A stretch of DNA of 40,179 bases from an uncultured Lachnospiraceae bacterium (GCA_910578825.1 CAJTSB010000010.1:61798-101976); one strand, 5' to 3'. Shown: positions 19,300-28,007, counted from the stretch's first letter. Notes: generated by a model not told the origin, from the sequence alone. Numbers and translations: made by a program.

Positions 19300-19359
19300 A
19301 CTTTTCCCACCTTTCCTCTATGTTGAGGATGAGAAAAGCCTTATTCACGAATCCCTTAT

Positions 19360-19388
19360 ATTGTATCGAAATTTTCTGATTATGACAA
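19360..19388 (-). promoter_or_regulatory. Sigma-A promoter for the comEA run
   Basis: Minus-strand TTGTCA (19388-19383), 17-bp spacer, TACAAT (19365-19360), 61 bases before the comEA ATG. Confidence 0.65.
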
Positions 19389-19421
19389 GAGGAATTTTTT
19401 ATGAACAAATTGTAAACATTC

Positions 19422-19450
19422 TTGACAAACCTATTAAAAAGAGTTATTGT
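19422..19450 (+). promoter_or_regulatory. Sigma-A promoter of the YtrA-type operon
   Basis: TTGACA (19422-19427), 17-bp spacer, TATTGT (19445-19450), 48 bases before the GntR ATG. The -10 lies within the palindrome at 19444-19471. Confidence 0.75.
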
Positions 19451-19471
19451 TCTATTTAGATAGTACAATAA
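19444..19471. promoter_or_regulatory. Palindromic operator overlapping the -10
   Basis: 28-bp dyad with arms TTATTGT / ACAATAA and inner CTAT / ATAG, symmetric except for three mismatched pairs. It overlaps the -10 of the operon's own promoter, the expected autorepression site of the GntR regulator encoded next. Confidence 0.75.
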
Positions 19472-19497
19472 TACATTATAGAAAACGAGGTGATTAG

Positions 19498-19884
19498 ATG
19501 CCATGGAACCTGGATTCAGACCGTCCTATCTTTATCCAAATCATTGAAAAAATCCAGATGGATATTATTTCCGGACAATATGCTCCAGGAGACAAACTGC
19601 CTTCTGTGCGTGAGCTGGCCATGCAGGCGTCCGTAAATCCAAACACAATGCAGAAAGCGCTATCCGAACTGGAACGAACCGGTCTGGTCTACGCCAAGAG
19701 AACCAGCGGACGATACATTACGGAGGATACCACGATGATTACAAACCTGAAGACAACACTTGCCAAAGACATTGTAGCTCAATTTTTAGATAACATGCAA
19801 AGACTGGGAATACAGGAAGAGGATGTTATTTCCCTCATTTCTGAATTTATTGAAGGAGACAAACATGACACTGTTAGAATGTAA
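19498..19884 (+). CDS. GntR-family (YtrA subfamily) repressor
   Basis: 128 residues. N-terminal GntR winged helix (~8-75) with LPSVRELAMQASVNPNTMQKALSELE, then the short helical C-terminus typical of YtrA (no large effector domain). Such proteins repress their own ABC transporter operon, often responding to cell-wall stress. The stop overlaps the start of the ATPase gene. Confidence 0.92.
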   Translation: MPWNLDSDRPIFIQIIEKIQMDIISGQYAPGDKLPSVRELAMQASVNPNTMQKALSELERTGLVYAKRTSGRYITEDTTMITNLKTTLAKDIVAQFLDNMQRLGIQEEDVISLISEFIEGDKHDTVRM

Positions 19885-20560
19885 AAACCTTACCAAAAGT
19901 TACGGGAACCACATTGCACTCTCTGACGTCAGTTTCCAGATTGACGCCGGACATATCATCGGTCTTCTGGGACCGAACGGAAGCGGCAAGACCACGCTGA
20001 TCAAACTGATTGCCGGACTGTTGGGCGCAACCTCGGGCAGCGTATATGTCAAGGAAGAACCCATCGGACCCAGAAGCAAAAGCATTATTTCCTATCTACC
20101 CGACCACAGTTACCTGGATGGGAATATGCGCGTGCAAAATATCATAGATTTCTTTGCAGACTTTTATGCGGATTTCGATCCTTTGCGCGCCTACGATATG
20201 ATGGCAAAATTACAGATCAATCCCCGGCAGAAATTAAAGACGCTGTCCAAGGGCACACAGGAAAAGGTACAGCTGATTCTGGTGATGAGCCGCCACGCAG
20301 ACCTGTACATTCTGGATGAGCCGCTCGCAGGCGTGGATCCCGCCGCAAGGGATTATATCCTGGATACGATTTTGTCGAACTATGATGAAAATGCCTCCAT
20401 TCTGATTTCCACACATCTGATATCAGATATCGAAAACATTCTGGATGAGGTAATTTTCATTCAGGACGGCATACTGCACACGCACGCTTCCGTAGACGAA
20501 CTGCGTGAACGCGACAACAAATCCATCGACACTATCTTTCGGGAGGTATTCAAATGTTAA
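19865..20560 (+). CDS. ABC transporter ATP-binding protein (YtrB-like)
   Basis: 231 residues from ATG 19865, with GAAGGAG five bases upstream inside the end of the repressor gene. Walker A GPNGSGKTT (36-44), signature LSKGTQEK, Walker B YILDEPLAGVDP and the switch His in STHL. It energises the permease that follows. Overlaps both neighbours (20 and 7 bases), so the three genes are one translationally coupled operon. Confidence 0.93.
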   Translation: MTLLECKNLTKSYGNHIALSDVSFQIDAGHIIGLLGPNGSGKTTLIKLIAGLLGATSGSVYVKEEPIGPRSKSIISYLPDHSYLDGNMRVQNIIDFFADFYADFDPLRAYDMMAKLQINPRQKLKTLSKGTQEKVQLILVMSRHADLYILDEPLAGVDPAARDYILDTILSNYDENASILISTHLISDIENILDEVIFIQDGILHTHASVDELRERDNKSIDTIFREVFKC

Positions 20561-21378
20561 AGAAATTATTAAAATACGAATGGAGAGACACACGCAAACT
20601 GCTGTTGCCCATCAACCTTGCCATCGTCGCATTCACCCTTATCGGATGCATCCTGTTAAATACGAATCTGTTTGATACGGAACTGGGCGTTGTGCTGGCA
20701 TTTTTCCTGACGCTCTTTTATACCTTGACGATCGTTGTCTTTTCCAGTATCACGACCATTTATATTTACGTGCGTTTTTACAAAAACCTGTACACGAGAG
20801 AAGGATATCTGATGCACACATTACCGGTCACATCAAACGAATTGTTTCATTCGAAACTTATCGTGGGATTTTTCTGGGCCTCTTTAAACAGCGTGCTTAC
20901 GATTTCATCCTTTATGGCCTTAGGCGCTGCCGCAGGAATCCGTGCATCCACCACATATTTATCGGATGAGTTATCTTCCATAAACATTCCTGCTGCCATT
21001 ACTGATATTTTCGGCTATCCGCTGCCATGCTTATTGCTATGGATACTGCTTTTGATGATTGTGAGCTCATTCTTTTCCGTATTGATGGAATATATGAGCG
21101 TTTTATTGGGACAGCAGATGAAGACCAATAAGCTTGCAGTGTCCCTTGTAATCTATTTGGGCATGTATCTTCTGACACAGATTGTTACATCAATCGGCGC
21201 CATGATTCCCAGTTTCTTTATTACGGAGGAAGCCCTGGAAACGGAAGCATTTTTTTCTATGTTTTCACAGATGATGCAAATATTATTTCCATCCGCAACG
21301 CTCCTCTATCTGGTATTCGGCATCATATTCTATCTCATATGCCGAAAACTGTTAAAACGAAACGTCAATCTGGACTAA
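20554..21378 (+). CDS. ABC-2 type transporter permease
   Basis: 274 residues with six hydrophobic segments (~18-40, 48-72, 105-130, 150-178, 190-215, 240-262) and the N-terminal KYEWRDTRK amphipathic segment usual in such permeases. It forms the membrane channel for the YtrB-like ATPase; the substrate is unknown, probably a drug or lipid II-type compound judging from the family. Confidence 0.85.
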   Translation: MLKKLLKYEWRDTRKLLLPINLAIVAFTLIGCILLNTNLFDTELGVVLAFFLTLFYTLTIVVFSSITTIYIYVRFYKNLYTREGYLMHTLPVTSNELFHSKLIVGFFWASLNSVLTISSFMALGAAAGIRASTTYLSDELSSINIPAAITDIFGYPLPCLLLWILLLMIVSSFFSVLMEYMSVLLGQQMKTNKLAVSLVIYLGMYLLTQIVTSIGAMIPSFFITEEALETEAFFSMFSQMMQILFPSATLLYLVFGIIFYLICRKLLKRNVNLD

Positions 21379-21394
21379 ATATACCGCATAAGTC

Positions 21395-21436
21395 AAAAAA
21401 GCAGAGAATCTATGGTAACAAGATTCCTGCTTTTTT
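21395..21436 (+). terminator. Terminator of the YtrA-type ABC operon
   Basis: AAAAAAGCAG...GAATCT pairs with AGATTC...CTGCTTTTTT; A-rich left arm, T-run right arm, 17 bases after the permease stop. The A/T arms could work in both directions. Confidence 0.8.
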
Positions 21437-21578
21437 AATTTGCAAATAAAAAATTTATTGTATCACACTTTCTTACATCGCACCATATGATATGACGCAA
21501 AATATTCTTTTCGCGGTATCGCATAGTAAAACAGATGTCTCCCCTTTATACTCTTACAAACAGAGGGGAGGTGTTTTC

Positions 21579-21638
21579 ATGGCCAGAATACAAAACGTAA
21601 CAGGATTCTTTCTGGGCGATGTTGAAGAAACATTTTAG
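21579..21638 (+). CDS. 19-residue mini-ORF beside the XRE-TPR regulator
   Basis: ATG 21579 follows an excellent ribosome site (GAGGGGAGGTG, 21562-21572). A TATACT at 21547-21552 could be the -10, but the -35 is poor. The peptide begins MARIQNVTGF and ends GDVEETF. It ends 18 bases from the stop of the convergent XRE-TPR regulator gene. It has no hydrophobic export signal, unlike most Rap/PlcR/Rgg cognate peptides. A signalling peptide or regulatory leader is possible; neither is shown. The rest of 21440-21578 holds no other feature. Confidence 0.4.
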   Translation: MARIQNVTGFFLGDVEETF

Positions 21639-21656
21639 CCGGACACAACGGCTTTG

Positions 21657-22583
21657 CTATTTCATGATACCGTAATGATTCTCAGCGTACTCTCTTATCT
21701 GTTCAGCACGCTCGTGCTGGCTCATTGCCTGAAAAATGGCAATACTCTGATAAAAAATTTCTTTCGACATCTCATACTGCCCCAACTCTGCCAGAGCACA
21801 GGCTTTGTTGCAAAGCAGCATCGGAAAAATGTGCATTTTTCCATATTCCACGCAATAATCAATTCCTTTCTGGCAGAGTTCGAGGGCCTCTTTGTATTGG
21901 CGTTCCTGCCCCATCCAACTGGACAGGTTCTGCAAAATCATCAGATATTTTACGGACAACTCCCCATCGCCGGCGGCATTTCCTTCAATATACTCCATTA
22001 ATTCAAATAAAAGCCGTAACGCATCCCACACCTTTCCCATCGCGTGATACGCACAGCCAATATTGTTCAAAATACTGATTTCATGAAACGTCAAAAGTCT
22101 TGCCCTGATATGTATCCCGTCAAATTCAGGAATCGTCATATGAATTGCCGCTAAGAGCAGCTCCTGTATACGCTCTGCACTTTCTCCCTGGTTTTTACAT
22201 ATCAGAGCTCTGGCAAAATACAGGTACTGCTCTTCCAGTTTTATACCATATTCCCTTTTGGAACTTTCTTTCAGCCTCTCCTCCAGAATATCCACATATT
22301 TTGCTGCGCGTGCATATTCCTTTCTTGCCAGACAACGGGTCAGCTGCTCCTCAATCTCATACCGCTCCATTTCTTCTCTGCTGAGATAACTGTTATAAAT
22401 TGGGTCTGCAATCCCCAGCCTCTGCATCAGCCCTTCCAAAATCTTCTTTCCCGGCGCCTGAACCCCATTCTCAATTCTGGATAATGTAGATGTCGTACAA
22501 ATGCCATAGCACAACTCTTCCTGAGAATATTTCTGTCGTTCCCTCGCATCACGGATCAGGCTGCCGACTGCATAATGCGCCAT
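21657..22583 (-). CDS. XRE helix-turn-helix regulator with TPR-like C-terminus (RRNPP/Rgg type)
   Basis: 308 residues from ATG 22583 (GGGAGG five bases upstream); the longer open frame to 22679 runs inside the kinase gene and is rejected. HTH_3 domain at ~5-60 (LIRDARERQKYSQEELCYGI, TLSRIENG), then ~240 residues of helical repeats consistent with TPRs that bind peptides in PlcR, Rgg and PrgX. Third gene after a response regulator and kinase, 16 bases behind the kinase stop. A tiny ORF converges on its 3' end. Confidence 0.8.
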   Translation of the reverse strand: MAHYAVGSLIRDARERQKYSQEELCYGICTTSTLSRIENGVQAPGKKILEGLMQRLGIADPIYNSYLSREEMERYEIEEQLTRCLARKEYARAAKYVDILEERLKESSKREYGIKLEEQYLYFARALICKNQGESAERIQELLLAAIHMTIPEFDGIHIRARLLTFHEISILNNIGCAYHAMGKVWDALRLLFELMEYIEGNAAGDGELSVKYLMILQNLSSWMGQERQYKEALELCQKGIDYCVEYGKMHIFPMLLCNKACALAELGQYEMSKEIFYQSIAIFQAMSQHERAEQIREYAENHYGIMK

Positions 22584-22599
22584 TTCTTCCTCCCTTTTC

Positions 22600-23811
22600 T
22601 CATTCCGCCGCAAGACGGATGACAAATGCTTTTGTATATTCCTCCCACTCCCCCTGTTCCAGTGTAAGCATACCGCCATGCATGGTAATCACCTTACGTG
22701 CAATGCTCAATCCAAGACCGCTGCCGCCCTTGCTGTGTCTCGACTCATCGCCAAGCACGAAGGGCTCAAAAATATACGCGGCAATCTCTGGCGGGATGAC
22801 AGCTCCATTGTCACAGATCCGTATTACCAGCTCGTCATCATCTGCCCGGGCTTTGACCCATACTCTGGTTCCAGGCGAATTATGCCGCAGGGCATTATTC
22901 AACAGATTGTTGATGACGCGCTGAAATTGCACACGATCCACCTTGCGAATACATGTCTCCTCCGGGATAAGCACAATCATCTCCATTTCCTTCTCCTCAA
23001 AGTCCATATACAGACCTGCCACGCATTCACGAATCAATTCCAACACATCCGACTCTGTCCTGTTAAGCTCAAATCCTTCACTTTCAAGTTTTACATATTC
23101 AAACAGGAGATTCAAAAGCCCGCTCATCTGCATGGATTTATTATAAATCGTCTCTAAATATTCCTGTCGTTTCTTTTCACAAATCCCACTGCCTTCCTCC
23201 GCATAAGGAGAAGAACCAACCTCTTCCAGCAAAACTTTTGCGTATCCTGCCACTGTTGTCATCGGTGTTTTTAAATCGTGCGCCACATCCGACAGGAGAA
23301 GATTCCGCCTGCTGTCATACTCTGCTTTCCTCTGTCGCTCCTCTTCTTCCATACGCTTTATCTGCACGCTTACCGTCTGTCCAAACCAAAACGCGGCAAT
23401 CACATAGGGCAGCAGCAGCGTAAACAGGATTAATATCGTAATCGCAATCATTCCCAATATAAAAAAATTTCTCTGTACCGGAGTCATCTGCATGGTCTGA
23501 TCGGAAATACGCCCCGTTAACACATTTCCCGCCCACTTTTCACTGAATGAACGCAAGGCGAATTCCGCCACATCCGGAAGCTGATTACAAACGCCCATAA
23601 CGGCAAGATATACTCCGCCGCGCAACAAAGCGTCAATACTCTGTCCATTTTCCATTCCGGCGGTAAAGAAATCAATATGCAGACTTTGCGACATCCACGG
23701 AAAGACAATCTGTTCATATATTACATTCAACAGTTCCTCACTGAGGCTCACAAAAACCAGAATAAGAAGAAACCGCCTGATCAAAAATTTTTTCCACTCG
23801 ACTGTATTCAT
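22600..23811 (-). CDS. sensor histidine kinase (VanS-like)
   Basis: 403 residues. Hydrophobic segments ~12-35 and ~115-140 enclose an extracellular loop of about 80 residues. HisKA with DVAHDLKTPMTT (His178), HATPase_c with NLLNNALRHN, DNGAVI and GGSGLGLSIA. Starts two bases after the regulator stop; the pair is a cotranscribed two-component system. Confidence 0.9.
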   Translation of the reverse strand: MNTVEWKKFLIRRFLLILVFVSLSEELLNVIYEQIVFPWMSQSLHIDFFTAGMENGQSIDALLRGGVYLAVMGVCNQLPDVAEFALRSFSEKWAGNVLTGRISDQTMQMTPVQRNFFILGMIAITILILFTLLLPYVIAAFWFGQTVSVQIKRMEEEERQRKAEYDSRRNLLLSDVAHDLKTPMTTVAGYAKVLLEEVGSSPYAEEGSGICEKKRQEYLETIYNKSMQMSGLLNLLFEYVKLESEGFELNRTESDVLELIRECVAGLYMDFEEKEMEMIVLIPEETCIRKVDRVQFQRVINNLLNNALRHNSPGTRVWVKARADDDELVIRICDNGAVIPPEIAAYIFEPFVLGDESRHSKGGSGLGLSIARKVITMHGGMLTLEQGEWEEYTKAFVIRLAAE

Positions 23812-23813
23812 GT

Positions 23814-24500
23814 TTATTTTTTCTCCAAACGATACCCAAGACCCCGGATCGTCTTAATATAGGCGTTTCCATCCTCAGAAAGTTTCGCGCGCAGACGGCT
23901 GATGCAGACCATAATGTTGTTGTCCGCAATTGCATACTCTTCCCCCCAGACCTCCTCATAAATCTGCTGCTTTGTGAATACCTTGCCCGGATATTCCATA
24001 AACATCCGCATCATCTTGTACTCTACTGAAGTCAGATCTATGGGGCAGTCATTCCGGTATACAACGCACGCTTCTGTATCAAGCCTTAAATCTTTTACTT
24101 CCAGTTGTTTTAATTTCTCACTTTTCGCCCCCAGAGAATAAAACCGACGAATATTGGAATTGATACGCGCCATTGCCTCCATCGGGTTGAACGGTTTCGC
24201 GAGATAGTCGTCTGCCCCCAAATCCAGCCCCAGAATCTTATCTGCATCCTGATTTTTGGCGGACAGTATCATGACCGGGATATTGCTATATTCCCGCAGT
24301 CTTTTCAGCACATGGTAACCATCCATTCCCGGCATCATAACGTCAAGGAGCGCCATATCAATTTGTTCTTTCTCCAACAGGGAAAGGGCAGACTGTCCGT
24401 CTGCCGCCTCCAACACCTGATACCCGTCTTTTTCCAGATACAATCGAAGTAATTCCCTTATCTTTTCCTCATCATCTGCAATAAGAATTGTATAAGCCAT
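23814..24500 (-). CDS. OmpR-family response regulator (VanR-like)
   Basis: 228 residues from ATG 24500 with AAGGAG six bases upstream; a longer frame to 24557 overlaps the DUF975 gene and is rejected. Receiver with DD (9-10), D53 in LLDVMMP, AKPF; winged helix at ~130-228 (MVCISRLRAKLSEDG, IRGLGYR). Partner of the kinase that follows. Confidence 0.92.
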   Translation of the reverse strand: MAYTILIADDEEKIRELLRLYLEKDGYQVLEAADGQSALSLLEKEQIDMALLDVMMPGMDGYHVLKRLREYSNIPVMILSAKNQDADKILGLDLGADDYLAKPFNPMEAMARINSNIRRFYSLGAKSEKLKQLEVKDLRLDTEACVVYRNDCPIDLTSVEYKMMRMFMEYPGKVFTKQQIYEEVWGEEYAIADNNIMVCISRLRAKLSEDGNAYIKTIRGLGYRLEKK

Positions 24501-24522
24501 TCTGTTCTCCTTTATGAAAAAA

Positions 24523-25362
24523 TTACATCCTATTTTCCGGCTGTTCTGTCTGTGCAAACCGCAGGCTCTTTAATTTCTGATAAAGCGCCGCATTCGTCTG
24601 TTTCACATAGGGATTCACATAAAAGATTCCCAGTATTCCAAACGTCAGACCATTTAAAATATACCATCCCAGGAAAGATAAGTCCAGTACAAAGGCTTTC
24701 CACTTGTTGCCCGTCATCATGATGCGGCTTAATGTAAATGCTTCCTCTTTGGTGATATTTGGGGTCTCTCCGAGAATATAAGGTATCATTCGGTATTCAT
24801 ACGCTTTAATGATTCCGGGAATAAGAAAGAGCAAGCTCCACAGGAAAACATACAAATCCCGGAAAAACAACGTCCTCACACAATTCATATAACCGTGGTC
24901 AAAGGCATAACAGATTTCCCTGATGCCCGGCCGCTCATTCAGGTTTTGTACAAAAAAGCGATTGATTCCCACTTCCACCGGATTGACAATGAATATTTCC
25001 AACGGGAGCACCACCAGCAGGACAAGCAATGTCACCGCAATTATAATGATGATAATGATGAAAAATATCGCCATCGTGTAGGCCGCTCCTTCTATTACCC
25101 GCTCTTGCGAAGAGTCTTCGCGGTCGTCAAACACATCATCCAGATATAAATCAATATCGTCATCTACGATAAAATCATCGTCAAACTTAAATTTATCATA
25201 TACTACATGATTATCCAGATTACGGATCCCTGTATAACCGTTGCTTGCTCCCGCGGCGCCGCCTCCCAGCACAACCATAAGAAGCGCTACCAAAACACAT
25301 TTCCAGTAATTTACCTTAAACCGTTGCTTTGCTTTCTCCTTCAATTCTCTTCTCGTCCACAT
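24523..25362 (-). CDS. DUF975-family integral membrane protein
   Basis: 279 residues starting MWTRRELKEKAK, the conserved DUF975 N-terminus; AGGAGG is eight bases before this ATG, whereas the ATG at 25368 is only two bases from it. About five hydrophobic stretches, the first at ~20-38 and others at ~97-128, 165-190 and 225-255, with an acidic Asp-rich loop (~55-80). Family function is unknown. It ends 22 bases before the response-regulator start, so it heads that operon and may be a membrane partner or target of the system. Confidence 0.85.
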   Translation of the reverse strand: MWTRRELKEKAKQRFKVNYWKCVLVALLMVVLGGGAAGASNGYTGIRNLDNHVVYDKFKFDDDFIVDDDIDLYLDDVFDDREDSSQERVIEGAAYTMAIFFIIIIIIIAVTLLVLLVVLPLEIFIVNPVEVGINRFFVQNLNERPGIREICYAFDHGYMNCVRTLFFRDLYVFLWSLLFLIPGIIKAYEYRMIPYILGETPNITKEEAFTLSRIMMTGNKWKAFVLDLSFLGWYILNGLTFGILGIFYVNPYVKQTNAALYQKLKSLRFAQTEQPENRM

Positions 25363-25425
25363 ACTCATTTCCTCCTATTCTTCCTCTCAAAACATTTTGG
25401 GCATCCTTAGCCATTCTAAAAAATT

Positions 25426-25454
25426 ATTATATCTGTTTTCCTTTGATGGGTCTA
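25426..25454 (-). promoter_or_regulatory. Candidate promoter of the DUF975 / two-component operon
   Basis: Minus-strand TAGACC, 17-bp spacer, TATAAT (25431-25426). The -10 is perfect; the -35 is weak, which would suit an activated promoter. Confidence 0.5.
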
Positions 25455-25555
25455 TCATATCCTTTCTTTCTTAATATGAAACACTTCTTTCCTTACAGAA
25501 ACCTTACAAATAATAATTTTCACACCCGTGTATTTCTGTATTGCGCCACTCACTG

Positions 25556-25597
25556 CACCATTTAAGTCTTTTGTCATATCTTATAGAGAATACAAAT
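25556..25597 (+). promoter_or_regulatory. Candidate mother-cell (sigma-K/E type) promoter of cotJ
   Basis: CATATCTTA at 25575-25583 fits the sigma-K -10 pattern CATAnnnTA, with CACC at 25556-25559 sixteen bases upstream fitting the AC of its -35. A sigma-E-like AATACAAAT (25589-25597) also lies here but lacks a clear -35. Either would give mother-cell expression. No other feature is seen in 25455-25555. Confidence 0.45.
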
Positions 25598-25618
25598 CTA
25601 AGAAAGGATGCAACCATT

Positions 25619-25915
25619 ATGGCAAATTATAACACGAACTCCGACTGTGGCCGTGAACCGAGAATGCCACATCGTTCAAACGCATATACCCCCGGTATGA
25701 ACCAGCGTCCCATGGCAGGTCGTGCACCAATGCCTCGCCGCTGCCCGGTCAGCATGGATAAAACAGATCCCCTCGCCGATATGCCGATCGCAATGGCTTA
25801 CGTACCATGGCAGTTCATGCACGAGACTTATGAGCCGGACAAAGCACTGCAATGCGGCACAATCTTTCCGGAATTAAATAAACCGTTTTTGGGGAAAGGG
25901 GGCTGCCCGAGATGA
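25619..25915 (+). CDS. cotJA: spore coat protein CotJA
   Basis: 98 residues, Pro/Met/Arg-rich N-terminus followed by the CotJA core (PLADMPIAMAYVPWQFMHETYEPDKALQ has the family pattern). CotJA is made in the mother cell and is needed for CotJC to join the coat. AAAGGA lies ten bases before ATG 25619. Overlaps cotJB by four bases (ATGA). Confidence 0.93.
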   Translation: MANYNTNSDCGREPRMPHRSNAYTPGMNQRPMAGRAPMPRRCPVSMDKTDPLADMPIAMAYVPWQFMHETYEPDKALQCGTIFPELNKPFLGKGGCPR

Positions 25916-26178
25916 GAGAAAACAAAATGGAACAGATGAAATTGTTTCAGTGGATTAATATGGTAAGTTTTGCCTTAAATGATATCACACTTTATCTGGA
26001 TACCCACCCGACAGACCCGGAAGCGCTTGCATACTTCAATCATTTCCGTGAAGTCCGTGTAAAAGCGTTGAAAGAATATGAAAACAATTACGGTCCGCTT
26101 ACGCTTGATACTGCAAAACCGGATCAGATGTGGTTATGGTCTACCCAGCCAATGCCCTGGGAAGGAGGTTATTGCTAA
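25912..26178 (+). CDS. cotJB: spore coat protein CotJB
   Basis: 88 residues; family core LFQWINMVSFALNDITLYLDTHP and WPWE-like end (MPWEGGYC). Small coat protein encoded between cotJA and cotJC. It directly abuts the cotJC start (TAAATG), with the cotJC ribosome site GGAGG inside its 3' end. Confidence 0.93.
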   Translation: MRENKMEQMKLFQWINMVSFALNDITLYLDTHPTDPEALAYFNHFREVRVKALKEYENNYGPLTLDTAKPDQMWLWSTQPMPWEGGYC

Positions 26179-26442
26179 ATGTGGAATTATGAGAAAAGAT
26201 TACAATATCCTGTAAACATCACGCAGACGAACCCTCAGATTGCCCAGGTGATTATCAGCCAGTTTGGCGGACCGGACGGAGAACTGTCCGCCTCCATGCG
26301 CTACCTTTCCCAGCGGTATACCATGCCCTATCGGGAAGTTGCAGGATTATTGACCGATATTGGTACCGAAGCCCCGAAAATGTTCCAGGTGGACACCCTT
26401 CTCATATCATTTTTTAATTCCAACCATTTTTTCGCATTTTAA
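26179..26442 (+). CDS. cotJC: N-terminal fragment of CotJC, interrupted by an 11.6-kb element
   Basis: Codons 1-61 are normal CotJC (manganese catalase-like coat protein), including the first metal ligand in GGPDGELSASMRYL (Glu36). At GGT (26362) the sequence departs from the family: genuine CotJC would continue GTEELAHME, but here GTE is followed by APKMFQ and 20 more residues unrelated to it before TAA at 26440-26442. The 87-residue product lacks four of the five di-manganese ligands, so it should be inactive. The missing part lies at 38011-38430 in the same strand and frame. GGAGG precedes ATG 26179. Confidence 0.95.
   Translation: MWNYEKRLQYPVNITQTNPQIAQVIISQFGGPDGELSASMRYLSQRYTMPYREVAGLLTDIGTEAPKMFQVDTLLISFFNSNHFFAF
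26355..26392. other. attL of the cotJC element
   Basis: Core GGTAC at 26362-26366. The element-side arm GAAGCCCCGAAAATGTTC (26368-26385) is the inverted partner of the right arm. CAGGTGG follows at 26386-26392. The flank to the left is cotJC codons ending ...GAC CGA TAT T in the T-D-I segment. Confidence 0.85.
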
Positions 26443-26457
26443 TTCTAATATGCAATT
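26442..26457 (+). promoter_or_regulatory. AT-rich motif shared with the GRE/ABC promoter region
   Basis: ATTCTAATATGCAATT here matches ATTCTAATATCAATT at 33456-33470 except for one extra G. It sits in the inverted repeat TTTTAATT / AATTAAAA 5' of the aldehyde dehydrogenase gene. A common regulator site is inferred. Confidence 0.4.
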
Positions 26458-26529
26458 AAAAAATCATTTTTTTAATTTAATATATCCGCAGGCAAATATC
26501 GGAGAATGAAAAAGGAGGAATTTTTAATT

Positions 26530-27969
26530 ATGAAAATGATAATTGGTGATAAATTCGCACCCGCATCAAACGGTGAAACAATCCCTGTGATAAATCCTTA
26601 TGACGGCAGCTTTGTGGACGACGTCCCCCACGCAAGCCAAAGCGATGTAGACCTTGCTGTAAAATATGCCATGCAGGCACAAAAAAATTGGAAAAATGTC
26701 CCGGTATATCAAAAGGCAGAGCTTGCAATGAAATTCGTGGAACTGGTACAGGAGCGCAAAGAAGAACTTGCCAGATTACTGACGCTTGAATCCGGCAAGG
26801 ACATTACGGCATCCAGAAAGGAAATCAGTAACATCTCCATTGCATGGCGTGCATTCTGTGAGAAAGCAAAACATCTCTACGGAAACATCATTCCAAATGG
26901 AATGGAACGCGGACATGAAAAAAACATTGTTTTTACCAAACGGGAACCTGTCGGTATCGTGGCCTGCATCATTCCATTCAATTTTCCCTGTAATCTCTTT
27001 AACCAAAAGGTTGCGCCGGCGCTTTTGTCTGGAAATGCCGTTATCATCAAACCCGCCAGTGAAAATCCTCTGACCGTATGCAGACTCGCGGAGATGCTGC
27101 GAGAAGCAGGTTTCCCATCCGGTGTTGTACAAATAATCACCGGCCGCGGCTCCACCACAGGCAATTACCTGTGCGAACACGAAAATATACAGGCGCTGTC
27201 TCTTACCGGTTCTTCTGCTGTCGGCGTCTCCGTGATCCGAAATGCTGCCGACTCTTTAAAAAAAGTCGCTCTGGAACTGGGTGGCAACGATGCATTCATT
27301 GTCCTGAAAGATGCAGACCTGGAACTTGCCATCCGCGAAGCTACTCAGGCAAGATTCTATAACGCCGGACAGATTTGCTGTGCGCCGAAACGTTTCCTGG
27401 TTCACAGTTCCCTCTATGACAGATTCGTGCGGGAGTCCGTTAAATATGCCTCCGCCATCAAAGGCGGAAATCCTCTGGATGAGCAGACACAGATCGGAAC
27501 ACTTATCAGCGAACGGGCCGCCGTCGAAGTAGAGAAACAAATATCCCTGACCATCAGCCAGGGTGCAAAGCTTTCCGCAGGCGGAAATAGAAACGGTGCT
27601 TTCGTTGAACCTACCGTCCTCACAGACGTTCCGGCTGATGCGGATATCATGCATGATCTGGAAGTATTCGGTCCCGTCATGCCTGTTACGCCTTTCGAGA
27701 CAGAGGATGAAGCGCTCGCACTTGCCAATGATTCTGTCTACGGACTCGGCGGAAGCGTATTTACTCAGAGTCTGGACAAAGCCGCTCTTTTTACAAGCGA
27801 ACTGGAATGCGGGAGTGTAGTTGTCAACGGCTCCAGTTATTTCCGCAGCTTTGAGATGCCCTTTGGCGGCTGGAAAAAATCGGGACTTGGCACAGAAGGC
27901 GTATTTTCAAGCTTTGATGAATTTACAAATATAAAATGCGTCGCCTTGAAAAGCATCGCACCTTTTTAA
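26530..27969 (+). CDS. NAD(P)-dependent aldehyde dehydrogenase
   Basis: 479 residues from ATG 26530 (AAGGAGG eleven bases upstream); an earlier ATG at 26506 lies before that ribosome site. ALDH superfamily: FNFPCNL oxyanion region, FTGS-type LTGSSAVG, catalytic Glu249 in LELGG and nucleophile Cys283 in GQICCA, PFGGWKKSGLG near the end. It oxidises an aldehyde to an acid; closest in look to succinate-semialdehyde/lactaldehyde types, not the CoA-acylating class. First cargo gene of the element. It probably acts on the aldehyde made by the glycyl radical enzyme. Confidence 0.9.
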   Translation: MKMIIGDKFAPASNGETIPVINPYDGSFVDDVPHASQSDVDLAVKYAMQAQKNWKNVPVYQKAELAMKFVELVQERKEELARLLTLESGKDITASRKEISNISIAWRAFCEKAKHLYGNIIPNGMERGHEKNIVFTKREPVGIVACIIPFNFPCNLFNQKVAPALLSGNAVIIKPASENPLTVCRLAEMLREAGFPSGVVQIITGRGSTTGNYLCEHENIQALSLTGSSAVGVSVIRNAADSLKKVALELGGNDAFIVLKDADLELAIREATQARFYNAGQICCAPKRFLVHSSLYDRFVRESVKYASAIKGGNPLDEQTQIGTLISERAAVEVEKQISLTISQGAKLSAGGNRNGAFVEPTVLTDVPADADIMHDLEVFGPVMPVTPFETEDEALALANDSVYGLGGSVFTQSLDKAALFTSELECGSVVVNGSSYFRSFEMPFGGWKKSGLGTEGVFSSFDEFTNIKCVALKSIAPF

Positions 27970-28007
27970 CTATTGCGACCAGATATATAGCATAGACCGG
28001 ATTGCGA

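Noticed and set aside
25589..25597. Sigma-E -10 as the sole cotJ promoter
   Set aside because: AATACAAAT resembles the consensus but there is no suitable -35 at 13-15 bases, so it is reported only together with the better sigma-K-like match.
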